Below, one piece after another: positions 1 through 6,250 of a DNA stretch of 6,659 nt. Source of the DNA: Deltaproteobacteria bacterium (lineage in GTDB: Bacteria > Desulfobacterota > Desulfobacteria > Desulfobacterales > JAUVKB01). The notes beneath the pieces were generated by a model. The model was not told where the DNA came from and searched no databases. It saw only the letters and a program-made list of their open reading frames with translations. Location: contig JAUVKB010000121.1 of NCBI GenBank assembly GCA_030596405.1, forward strand, positions 1 through 6,659, in the 5' to 3' direction. The position numbers and the translations under genes are program-made. The stretch's first letter is position 1, and the number at the start of each line of letters is the position of its first letter.

Positions 1-1
1 A

Positions 2-1555
2 AAAGATTGTGAATTAAGAATCGAGGCCGGCATCTTATATGTTCTGCACAAGCTTTCAGATGAAGGGCATGTTTATTATCCTTATGAACCCCTGGTAAAA
101 AAGTGCCGGGAAATTCTTAAAGTAGACAGAGAGGTCGTTGTCAAGGCTATAGGGACTATTGCTCTTGATAAAAAAATAGTCATTGAAGATCTCAATAAGA
201 ATATAGAAGAATTCAAGGAAAACAATAAAGCGGTCTATCTGGCAAAGTTCCATTTTTGTGAAACAATGATCGCGTCCCGGCTGGGAATGCTTGTCAGGGC
301 TCCCAAATCTATCCGGAAGATTGAATCGGATAGCGCCATAGAATGGGTGCAGCGCCGGCTTGCCTTCAGCATGGCTGATAATCAGGTTAATGCCATACGT
401 TGTGCTCTTGATAACAAGGTCATGGTTATTACCGGAGGACCCGGCACCGGCAAGACTACAATAATCAATGTTATATTAAAAATTTTTTCCCGGCTTAACG
501 TAAATATCATGCTTGCAGCACCGACAGGAAGGGCTGCAAAGCGTATGAGTGAAACAACCGGCCATGAAGCCAAAACCATCCACAGGATGCTGGGTTTCAG
601 CATGCAAAAAACAGGATTTCAGAAAAATAATGAAAACCTGCTTGATTGCGATTTGATGATAGTGGATGAGGCCTCGATGATCGACACTATTTTGATGCAT
701 CACCTGCTAAAGGCGGTTCCCGTCAAAACTACTTTTATTCTTGTAGGAGATGTGAATCAGCTTCCATCCGTTGGACCTGGAAATGTTTTAAAAGATATCA
801 TAGCTTCCGGCAAAATACCGGTTGTTGAACTTAACGAAATTTTTCGCCAGGCCAAAGAAAGCAGGATAATTATTAACGCCCACAGGATTAATAACGGGGT
901 TTCCCCCTTAATCCAATCGTCAGGCTCTGAAAGCGATTACTATTTTATTGAGCGCCAAGAACCGGAAGATGTACTGAAAATTATCGTAGAACTTGCAAAG
1001 GAACGCGTGCCGCGTTATTTCGGTTTTGATCCGATTAATGATATTCAGGTATTAACCCCCATGCACAGGGGAATAGTCGGAGCCGCGAACCTGAATGTTC
1101 AGTTGCAAAAAGCGCTTAACCCGGGCGAAGACCTTGTAGCTATAAACAGTTCAAATTACAGGGTTAACGATAAAGTAATGCAGATCAAAAATAATTATGA
1201 CAAAAATGTTTTTAACGGCGACATCGGAAGGATTAAAAAAATCGATAGTTACGACCGGACAATAATCATCGATTTTGACGGCAGGGCTGTCGCGTATGAA
1301 TTTCAGGATTTAGATGAAATTATTCTGGCTTATGCGATATCCGTGCACAAATCCCAGGGGTCTGAGTATCCGGCCGTGGTTATTCCCGTTCTTACCCAGC
1401 ATTATATGCTTTTGCAGCGCAACCTGATCTATACGGCAATTACAAGGGGCAGGGAACTGGTGATAATGATCGGCACAAAAAAAGCGCTGGCTATCGGAAT
1501 CAGGAACGACAAAACACGAAAACGGTTTACCTATTTGAAACACAGGTTTGTATGA
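2..1555 (+). CDS. recD2: RecD2-type SF1B ATP-dependent DNA helicase, 5' truncated by window edge
   Basis: The frame is open from base 2 to the TGA at 1553-1555, giving 517 residues with no start seen, so the gene begins upstream; ATG 266 is internal. RecD2 helicases unwind DNA 5'-3' with ATP and act in DNA repair in bacteria lacking RecBC. Visible motifs, numbered from base 2: Walker A GGPGTGKTT (145-153), Walker B with DEAS (222-225), motif III GDVNQLPSVGPG soon after, LNEIFRQ, a TPMHRG segment, motif V VHKSQGSE (448-455) and motif VI AITRGR (to 484). The N-terminal part (RIEAGILYVL...GHVYYPYEPL) matches the helix-hairpin-helix/winged region that precedes the helicase core in RecD2 rather than in RecBCD RecD. 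Family length is about 720-750 residues, so roughly 200 are missing at the left. A 51-base gap separates it from the next gene and no clear terminator follows. The link to the downstream metabolic genes is probably only positional. Confidence 0.93.
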   Translation, partial: KDCELRIEAGILYVLHKLSDEGHVYYPYEPLVKKCREILKVDREVVVKAIGTIALDKKIVIEDLNKNIEEFKENNKAVYLAKFHFCETMIASRLGMLVRAPKSIRKIESDSAIEWVQRRLAFSMADNQVNAIRCALDNKVMVITGGPGTGKTTIINVILKIFSRLNVNIMLAAPTGRAAKRMSETTGHEAKTIHRMLGFSMQKTGFQKNNENLLDCDLMIVDEASMIDTILMHHLLKAVPVKTTFILVGDVNQLPSVGPGNVLKDIIASGKIPVVELNEIFRQAKESRIIINAHRINNGVSPLIQSSGSESDYYFIERQEPEDVLKIIVELAKERVPRYFGFDPINDIQVLTPMHRGIVGAANLNVQLQKALNPGEDLVAINSSNYRVNDKVMQIKNNYDKNVFNGDIGRIKKIDSYDRTIIIDFDGRAVAYEFQDLDEIILAYAISVHKSQGSEYPAVVIPVLTQHYMLLQRNLIYTAITRGRELVIMIGTKKALAIGIRNDKTRKRFTYLKHRFV

Positions 1556-1606
1556 TTTAACGCTATAATGTCTTTATGAAATCTTTAAATTAATAAGGGG
1601 AAAAAT

Positions 1607-2281
1607 ATGAAGGATTATTTGTCGAATTGTGCCAAATGTCCCTTTGAAATGTCAGAACGGCTTTGTAAAAAAGAAAGCGGCAAGGCGCCGCCCTTTTGCC
1701 CGACCATGAACAAGTCCGATCTTATCGACATGAGCATGGAAGAATATAAAAAGCCTGATGTTTTTGAATTTGCAAGGCAGGCATCGATTCAGGAAGGGCA
1801 GGGGTACGGGCAAAAAGAGCTTGGATACGGCCATGTAAAACCGATAAAACCGCGTATCGTTGAACTAATTGAATTTGCAGAAAGAATGAAATATAAACGC
1901 CTTGGTATTGCATTTTGTATCGGCCTTAGAAAAGAGGCAAAAACAGTTGAAAAACTTTTATCCTCAAAAGGATTTGAGATGGTCTCGGTTGTATGCAAAG
2001 CAGGTCGGATTCCAAAGGAAAATATCGGTATAAATGATGATCAAAAAATTTCTATCGGAAAATTCGAGACTATGTGCAACCCGGTTTTACAGGCTCTGGT
2101 TCTTAATGACGGAAAGACGGATTTTAATGTTTTGCTGGGTTTGTGTATCGGTCATGACACGCTTTTTTTTAAATATTCAAAAGCGCCCTGTACCGTGCTT
2201 GCCGTTAAAGACCGCCTGCTCGGGCACAATCCTCTGGCGGCGATTTATAATATTGACAGTTATTACCGATACTTAAAATGA
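1607..2281 (+). CDS. DUF1847 family cysteine-rich putative metal-binding protein
   Basis: This 224-residue protein has ATG at 1607 behind the purine-rich site AAGGGGA. It matches my memory of the DUF1847 family: an N-terminal cysteine cluster C8-x2-C11, C20 and C31-P, then a region around residues 80-105 (IVELIEFAERM...GIAFCIGLRKEAK), KAGRIPKENIG at 131-141, C157 in ETMCNP, and LLGLCIGHD (177-184) followed by C195 and the ending LGHNPLAAIY. Nine cysteines in a small soluble protein, several in conserved-looking motifs, suggest Zn or Fe-S binding. No signal peptide or membrane helix is visible, so it is probably cytosolic. The biochemical function of the family is not known to me. It lies 64 bases upstream of the corrinoid activator on the same strand and could be co-transcribed with it, which would fit a metal or cofactor role, but this is inference. 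The family name is fairly sure; any function is not. Confidence 0.82.
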   Translation: MKDYLSNCAKCPFEMSERLCKKESGKAPPFCPTMNKSDLIDMSMEEYKKPDVFEFARQASIQEGQGYGQKELGYGHVKPIKPRIVELIEFAERMKYKRLGIAFCIGLRKEAKTVEKLLSSKGFEMVSVVCKAGRIPKENIGINDDQKISIGKFETMCNPVLQALVLNDGKTDFNVLLGLCIGHDTLFFKYSKAPCTVLAVKDRLLGHNPLAAIYNIDSYYRYLK

Positions 2282-2333
2282 TTATGTGTTTTATTAATTA
2301 ACGGATTTAGCGTTATTGCGATATACATTATTC

Positions 2334-2348
2334 AAGGAGCCGGACATG
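2334..2348 (+). promoter_or_regulatory. Ribosome binding site and ATG that fix the start of the activator gene
   Basis: AAGGAG at 2334-2339 stands six bases before the ATG at 2346. An in-frame TTG at 2316 would add ten residues, but it has no Shine-Dalgarno sequence in front, and this ribosome binding site would then lie inside the coding region. The ferredoxin fold also begins naturally with the sequence after ATG 2346 (SNYDVLFLPHNKKITV). The start at 2346 is preferred. Confidence 0.85.
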
Positions 2349-4295
2349 AGCAATTATGATGTATTGTTTCTCCCGCACAATAAAAAGATAACCGTTCATG
2401 GAGGGGAAAGTATCCTTCGCGCTGCAATGTCGGCAGGCGTTCACATTAATGCTTCATGCGGAGGAGAGGGTGTATGCGGCAAGTGTCGTATTATTATTGA
2501 AAAGGGAACTGTTGAGGGCGGAATTACGGAAATGCTGAGCAAGGACGATCTTGAAAAAGGATATCGTCTTGCATGCCGTTCCTTGATCAAGAGCGATCTT
2601 GTTGTAAGAATACCGACCGAGTCGGTCGTTGACGCCGGTGTGCTTAACAAGCAGAGTACTCCAAGGCGCGCTGCTCATATAAAAGAAATCGATTTTGAGG
2701 AATTAAAGGAAAAAGGTCTTTTTCTGCCCCCCGTTGAAAAAAGGTATCTTGAGCTTCCGGAACCTACAGCTCAAGACAACCTTCCCGACGTATCCAGACT
2801 CGTCAGCTACCTGAAGCTGAATCATGATGAGCATCGCCTTGTAGTCGATCTTCCTGTAATACGAAAAATTCCGGATGTTTTAAGGGCGGAAGGTTTCAAG
2901 GTCACGGCAACGCTTGCCCGTCCTGTTCATGAGGGACGTAAAACGCATATTATAAATGTTCAGCCAGGCGATACAACCGGCCAGAACTATGCAATTGCGG
3001 TGGATATCGGCACAACGACAATATACGGCCAGTTAATCGATCTTAAAACAGGTGAAGTCCTGGGACAGCATGGCGATTTTAACGGGCAGATAAGTTACGG
3101 TGAAGACGTAATCAGCAGAATAGTCTATGCGGAAAAGGCCGGGGGTCTGGAAAAGCTTCATAACGTGGTTATAAAGACAATTAACCAGCTAATAGACAAA
3201 ATTATCAGGCGTTCAGGAATAGATCCGGACAGCATTTCAAGCATTACTCTGGCGGGTAATACGACAATGACCCAGCTTTTTCTGAAGATAAACCCCAGAT
3301 ACATAAGACGCGCGCCCTATGTTCCCGCCTCAACGCTTTATCCTCCTATAAAGGCGGTTGATCTGGGCTTACATCTTGGAGATCACGTCACAGCATTGGT
3401 ATATCCTGAGATTTCAAGTTATGTGGGGGGTGATATTGTCGCCGGAGTTATGGGATCCGGAATATACCGCACAGAGAAGCTTACCCTTTATATGGATATT
3501 GGGACAAATGCCGAGATCGTTATTGGGAACAAGGACTGGCTTGCATGCGCCGCCTGCTCGGCAGGTCCTGCTTTTGAGGGCGGAGGGATAAAGTTTGGAA
3601 TGCGGGCCACAAACGGCGCGATCGAGGATTTTTCCATTGATCCGGTTACGTTTGAACCTATGAATATAACCATCGGAAATGTAAGACCCAAAGGTATCTG
3701 CGGCTCCGGGTTGATCATCATGGTGGCGACAATGTTTGAAATGGGCATTATTAACAGCCTGGGAAAATTTGACCGCGATTTAGATACTCCGCGCATACGT
3801 AAAAGCGATGATATCTATGAGTATGTTCTGGCATGGAAGGAAAATACCCAGATAAACAGGGACGTAGTGCTCACGGAAATCGACATAGAAAATTTTATAC
3901 GCGCGAAAGGCGCTATATACAGCGGCTGCATGACACTTCTGAACGAGGTGGGGCTTGATATCGATGCTTTAGACCGCATAATTTTAGCAGGTGGATTCGG
4001 AAGCTATGTTGATCTGGAAAAATCGATGACAATAGGCCTGTTGCCGGAAATAGATCTTGACAAGGTTACTTTTATCGGGAACGGATCCCTGATGGGCGCA
4101 AAAATGAGTTCACTGACGAACCGAATCCGGCAAGATGTTGTGGAAGTCACAAAAAAAATGACGAATTTTGAACTGTCTGAAACAGTCTCTTATATGGATA
4201 ATTACGTGGCAGCTCTATTTTTGCCGCATACGGATATTAACAAGTTTCCAAAGCTGAAAGCACGCCTTGAAACTTGCAAAACCGTAAAAAAATAA
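2346..4295 (+). CDS. acsV: Corrinoid protein reductive activator (RACo/AcsV type): 2Fe-2S ferredoxin domain plus ASKHA ATPase domain
   Basis: This 649-residue protein couples ATP hydrolysis to one-electron reduction of inactive Co(II) corrinoid, returning the corrinoid iron-sulfur protein to Co(I). Residues 1-95 form a plant-type 2Fe-2S domain with C38-x5-C44-x2-C47 and C77 in LACRSL. Residues 100-210 are the linker/middle region, including the family-typical segment LPPVEKRYLELPEPTAQDNL. From about 215 comes the ASKHA (DUF4445) fold: phosphate-1 loop VDIGTTT (219-225), LAGNTTM (302-308), SYVGGDIVAG (358-367), DIGTNAEIVIG (384-394), SAGPAFEGGGI (405-415), GICGSGL (450-456) and LAGGFGSY (547-554). 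No membrane segment is seen. Length fits the roughly 600-650 residues of RACo proteins. Relatives (RamA, and activators of other methyltransferase corrinoid proteins) share this design, so the partner is inferred from the neighbouring acsD. A 351-base gap follows, so it may be transcribed separately from acsD. Confidence 0.9.
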   Translation: MSNYDVLFLPHNKKITVHGGESILRAAMSAGVHINASCGGEGVCGKCRIIIEKGTVEGGITEMLSKDDLEKGYRLACRSLIKSDLVVRIPTESVVDAGVLNKQSTPRRAAHIKEIDFEELKEKGLFLPPVEKRYLELPEPTAQDNLPDVSRLVSYLKLNHDEHRLVVDLPVIRKIPDVLRAEGFKVTATLARPVHEGRKTHIINVQPGDTTGQNYAIAVDIGTTTIYGQLIDLKTGEVLGQHGDFNGQISYGEDVISRIVYAEKAGGLEKLHNVVIKTINQLIDKIIRRSGIDPDSISSITLAGNTTMTQLFLKINPRYIRRAPYVPASTLYPPIKAVDLGLHLGDHVTALVYPEISSYVGGDIVAGVMGSGIYRTEKLTLYMDIGTNAEIVIGNKDWLACAACSAGPAFEGGGIKFGMRATNGAIEDFSIDPVTFEPMNITIGNVRPKGICGSGLIIMVATMFEMGIINSLGKFDRDLDTPRIRKSDDIYEYVLAWKENTQINRDVVLTEIDIENFIRAKGAIYSGCMTLLNEVGLDIDALDRIILAGGFGSYVDLEKSMTIGLLPEIDLDKVTFIGNGSLMGAKMSSLTNRIRQDVVEVTKKMTNFELSETVSYMDNYVAALFLPHTDINKFPKLKARLETCKTVKK

Positions 4296-4344
4296 AAATG
4301 AACCTGATCAACATTCTAATTTCCATTTAATTTATCTTCATCTA

Positions 4345-4371
4345 TTGACAAAAATACCAGCTTATTATAAA
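4345..4371 (+). promoter_or_regulatory. Candidate sigma-70 promoter 1 for acsD operon
   Basis: A perfect -35 box TTGACA (4345-4350) is followed after 15 bases by TATAAA (4366-4371), five of six matches to the -10 consensus. The spacer is shorter than the ideal 17; AT-richness also offers weaker -10 alternatives further right. Transcription from here would give a leader of about 270 bases before acsD. Confidence 0.4.
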
Positions 4372-4418
4372 TAATAATTTTTTAATATGCCTGTAGTGGG
4401 TTTGAAAAGTGAGGGTGA

Positions 4419-4446
4419 TTGATTGTATTAGTACCAAATTTATTAT
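4419..4446 (+). promoter_or_regulatory. Candidate sigma-70 promoter 2, next to a palindrome
   Basis: TTGATT (4419-4424, four of six matches) and TATTAT (4441-4446, five of six) are separated by 16 bases. The palindrome at 4451-4466 lies just downstream, about where transcription would start, a classic position for an operator. In AT-rich DNA such matches arise by chance, so support is modest. Confidence 0.3.
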
Positions 4447-4450
4447 ACAA

Positions 4451-4466
4451 ATCTGCCGATGCAGAT
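4451..4466 (+). repeat. Perfect inverted repeat, possible operator or 5' leader hairpin
   Basis: ATCTGC (4451-4456) and GCAGAT (4461-4466) are exact reverse complements around the loop CGAT. It could be a binding site for a dimeric regulator or a six-pair hairpin at the 5' end of the transcript. The position directly after candidate promoter 2 favours a control role, but no known regulator site was recognised. Confidence 0.45.
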
Positions 4467-4543
4467 AAAAACTTATATTAATTTCTAACGAGGGGGGGCT
4501 GATATTTAATTGAAATTATTTTTATTACTTTTTTTAACTTGTG

Positions 4544-4568
4544 CCCCTGCGGGGTTGCTCAAAAGGGG
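4544..4568 (+). other. C/G-tract hairpin with two alternative pairings in the acsD leader
   Basis: CCCC (4544-4547) can pair with GGGG at 4551-4554 across a three-base loop, or with GGGG at 4565-4568 across a longer loop. The seven-G run at 4492-4498 is a third possible partner. No U-run follows either hairpin, so it is not a standard intrinsic terminator. It might be a switching leader structure or simply a stable stem. Confidence 0.3.
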
Positions 4569-4589
4569 TATTTAACCAAAAGATTGGGT

Positions 4590-4620
4590 TTTACGAATCT
4601 TACGCACTAAATTTTATAAT
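4590..4620 (+). promoter_or_regulatory. Candidate promoter 3 with perfect -10 box just before acsD
   Basis: TATAAT at 4615-4620 matches the -10 consensus exactly. The best -35 is TTTACG (4590-4595, four of six) at a long 19-base spacing. A transcript from here would begin near 4627 and have only about 20 bases of leader, just enough to carry the ribosome binding site. Confidence 0.35.
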
Positions 4621-4631
4621 CTTGATGGATT

Positions 4632-4649
4632 AAGGAGGAGGTAACATTG
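4632..4649 (+). promoter_or_regulatory. Strong ribosome binding site with TTG start of acsD
   Basis: AAGGAGGAGGT (4632-4642) is an extended, near-perfect Shine-Dalgarno tract placed before TTG at 4647. No in-frame ATG occurs until residue 51, well inside the conserved domain, so TTG is the real start. The strong site probably compensates for the weak start codon. Confidence 0.85.
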
Positions 4650-6188
4650 GGCTTTGAAATTTTTAAAGAATCCTATGCCGGCAGTATTAAAAAGATTTCT
4701 CTAGGCAAAGGAGATAATGCCGTAACTGTAGGAGGTGAGACAAGCTATCCTTTCTATCAGTTTGAGGGTGATATTCCCAATAAACCCAGAATTGCGATGG
4801 AAATTTGGGATATGGAGCCTGAAGACTGGCCGGAATCGGCGCTTGTCCATTTTAAGGATGTTGTGTCCGACCCTGCCGCATGGGCAAAAAAATGTGTTGA
4901 CGATTTTGGCGCGGACATGATCGTTCTTCAGCTAAAGAGCATCGATCCCAACGGCAATGACGCAAGCCCTGAAGATGCTGTAGCTACCGTAAAAAAGGTG
5001 CTTGCCGCCATAGATGTTCCGCTGATCATATGGGGTTGCGCCAGCCCGGATAAGGATGAAGAGGTTTTAAAGAAAATATCTGAAGAATGCCAGGGCGAAA
5101 ACCTGACGCTTGGGCCCGTGGAAGATAAAAACTACAAGGGCATAGGCGCCAGTGCAATGGGTTACGGACATACGATTATTTCATCTTCACCCATAGACGT
5201 TAACCTGGCGAAACAGGTGAATATTCTTCTTGAAAACCTTGGTATGCCTATGGACAAGATAATTGTCGATCCCACCACGGGCGGTCTCGGTTATGGTCTT
5301 GAATATTCATATTCCGTAATGGAACGGCTTAAAATGGCGGCCATGGCGCAAGGCGACGACAAGCTTCAGTTCCCTATGATCAATAATCTTGGCAACGAGG
5401 TATGGAAATGCAAGGAGGCAAAACAGACCGTTGAAGACGCGCCGACTCTTGGCGATCCTGAAAAACGCGGAATTCTTATGGAGGCGGTCGGCGCTGTTGC
5501 ATATCTGATGGCGGGTTCCGGCATCCTTATTATGAGACATCCGGAAGCTATCCGTTTGACCAAAGCTTTTATCGACCTTATTGTGGACGGCGGAACCGCT
5601 GCTGATATTGGTCCCGCCAAAAAGGTTCTTGATGACGTTGATATCGACTTTGCGTCTCTTGCTCCGGAGCCTGATTTGACAATTGAGGAAGAAAAAGCCA
5701 AGAAGGCTGCTCCTGCCAAGAAGGCTGCGCCTGCACCTGAAAAGAAAGCCGAAGCGCCCAAGAAGGCGGTTCCCAAGGTTGAAGCAAAGGTTGAAGCAAA
5801 AGCTCCGGTCAAACCGGAGGCTGAAAAGCAAGAGGTGAAAGCCGATCCTGAAGCTGAGGCAAAAGCAAAGGCGGATGCCGAAGCAAAGGCCAAGGCTGAA
5901 GCTGCGGAAAAAGTCAAAGCTGAAGCTGAAGCAAAGGCAAAGGCAGAAGCGGAAGCTGAGGCAAAAGCTGAAGCTGAGGCAAAGGCAAAGGCGGATGCGG
6001 AAGCTGCGGAAAAGGCATCAAAAGTAGCAAATCGTGAAGCTGAAGAAGTTGCTATCAGGGAGCAGCGAGCAAAGGAGCAGGAAGAAAGAGCGGCAAAGTC
6101 TGTAACAGAAAAGGGTGAAAAAGTCGCAATGACAGCGGCTAAAACCAAGCGATCTGCTTTATCTAAATTTAAAAAGATTAGAAGATAA
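4647..6188 (+). CDS. acsD: CODH/ACS corrinoid iron-sulfur protein small (delta) subunit with long Ala/Lys/Glu-rich C-terminal tail
   Basis: This 513-residue protein is the small subunit of the heterodimeric corrinoid iron-sulfur protein, which passes a methyl group from methyl-tetrahydrofolate (or methyl-tetrahydropterin) to acetyl-CoA synthase. Residues 1-345 form the TIM-barrel core: GGETSYPFYQFEG (29-41), PRIAMEIWD (47-55), GADMIVLQLKS (88-98), VPLIIWGCASPDKDEEVL (124-141), DPTTGGLGYGLEYSYSVMER (208-227), MINNLGNEVWKCKEA (244-258) and the MAGSGILIMRHPEA segment (288-301). The core length fits the roughly 310-330 residue bacterial subunit. Residues 346-513 are an extra tail: a K/A/P-rich linker (350-391), an A-E-A-K helix-like repeat (398-456), a charged segment and a basic end (SKFKKIRR). 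The partner acsC is not in the window. It starts with TTG and probably forms an operon with cooS, 59 bases downstream. The core call is firm; the tail's role is unknown. Confidence 0.94.
   Translation: MGFEIFKESYAGSIKKISLGKGDNAVTVGGETSYPFYQFEGDIPNKPRIAMEIWDMEPEDWPESALVHFKDVVSDPAAWAKKCVDDFGADMIVLQLKSIDPNGNDASPEDAVATVKKVLAAIDVPLIIWGCASPDKDEEVLKKISEECQGENLTLGPVEDKNYKGIGASAMGYGHTIISSSPIDVNLAKQVNILLENLGMPMDKIIVDPTTGGLGYGLEYSYSVMERLKMAAMAQGDDKLQFPMINNLGNEVWKCKEAKQTVEDAPTLGDPEKRGILMEAVGAVAYLMAGSGILIMRHPEAIRLTKAFIDLIVDGGTAADIGPAKKVLDDVDIDFASLAPEPDLTIEEEKAKKAAPAKKAAPAPEKKAEAPKKAVPKVEAKVEAKAPVKPEAEKQEVKADPEAEAKAKADAEAKAKAEAAEKVKAEAEAKAKAEAEAEAKAEAEAKAKADAEAAEKASKVANREAEEVAIREQRAKEQEERAAKSVTEKGEKVAMTAAKTKRSALSKFKKIRR
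5838..6014 (+). repeat. Degenerate in-frame repeat encoding A-E-A-K tail of AcsD
   Basis: This stretch uses almost only GCN, GAA/GAG and AAA/AAG codons, encoding residues 398-456. Two copies of a 35-base unit, at 5850-5884 and 5970-6004, differ at just two bases and lie exactly 120 bases (40 codons) apart. This suggests growth by duplication or slippage while keeping the frame. The encoded peptide resembles the helical domain II of TolA in composition; it should form a long charged helix. Confidence 0.75.
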
Positions 6189-6203
6189 TGCATTTTAGCA
6201 TTA
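6186..6203 (+). repeat. Inverted repeat overlapping the acsD stop codon
   Basis: TAATGC (6186-6191) and GCATTA (6198-6203) are exact complements around a six-base A/T loop; the left arm includes the TAA stop. The stem is AT-rich and weak and has no U-run after it, so it is not a convincing terminator. It may be a minor mRNA structure between acsD and cooS. Confidence 0.3.
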
Positions 6204-6232
6204 CTTAAGTTGTTAACATAATAATATAATAT

Positions 6233-6250
6233 GAGGAGGAACCTCACATG
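6233..6250 (+). promoter_or_regulatory. Ribosome binding site of cooS within a small hairpin
   Basis: AGGAGG at 6234-6239 stands eight bases before ATG 6248, an ideal arrangement that sets the start. The flanking GAGG (6233-6236) and CCTC (6242-6245) can pair and would partly hide the Shine-Dalgarno sequence. The stem has only four pairs and would be easily opened. Confidence 0.7.

Larger units (their letters stand above)
4296..4646 (+). promoter_or_regulatory. 351-base AT-rich intergenic control region upstream of acsD-cooS
   Basis: This is the only long gap in the window. I see no credible small gene: the ATG near 4384 runs only about eleven codons. It contains three promoter-like stretches (listed separately), a perfect palindrome at 4451-4466, a run of seven G at 4492-4498, a T-rich tract around 4516-4537, and a CCCC block at 4544-4547 that can pair with either of two downstream GGGG blocks. 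It ends in a very strong ribosome binding site. Its length and structure contrast with the 51-64 base gaps elsewhere, which suggests that transcription of the CODH/ACS genes starts here. No known riboswitch class was recognised. Confidence 0.55.

Noticed and set aside
382..703. Minus-strand open frames inside the helicase gene
   Set aside because: They lie opposite conserved helicase motifs, have no recognisable domain and no ribosome binding sites that I could see.
266..1555. ATG 266 as a true start of a short helicase
   Set aside because: The same frame is open back to base 2 and encodes family-typical N-terminal sequence, so the ATG is internal.
1564..1569. Perfect TATAAT upstream of the DUF1847 gene as a promoter
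   Set aside because: No acceptable -35 box is found at 16-18 bases; a lone -10 in AT-rich DNA is weak evidence.
2316..2345. TTG at 2316 as start of the activator gene
   Set aside because: It has no ribosome binding site, while AAGGAG sits correctly before ATG 2346.
4544..4568. Intrinsic terminator
   Set aside because: The C/G stem is not followed by a T-run on either strand; the T-rich tract lies before it on the + strand and gives an A-run on the minus strand.
5838..6014. Repeat array that might suggest CRISPR or a minisatellite
   Set aside because: The units are degenerate, without spacers, and are codons of an in-frame protein tail.
6225..6230. TATAAT just before cooS as a separate promoter
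   Set aside because: No -35 match at suitable spacing, and it nearly touches the ribosome binding site, leaving almost no leader.
5366..6247. Long minus-strand open frame of 293 codons, rich in Ala, Ser and Phe
   Set aside because: It is the antisense of the acsD core and its repeat tail. The A-E-A-K codons read as Ser/Ala/Phe on the other strand, and biased composition removes stops. The + strand gene is clearly conserved.
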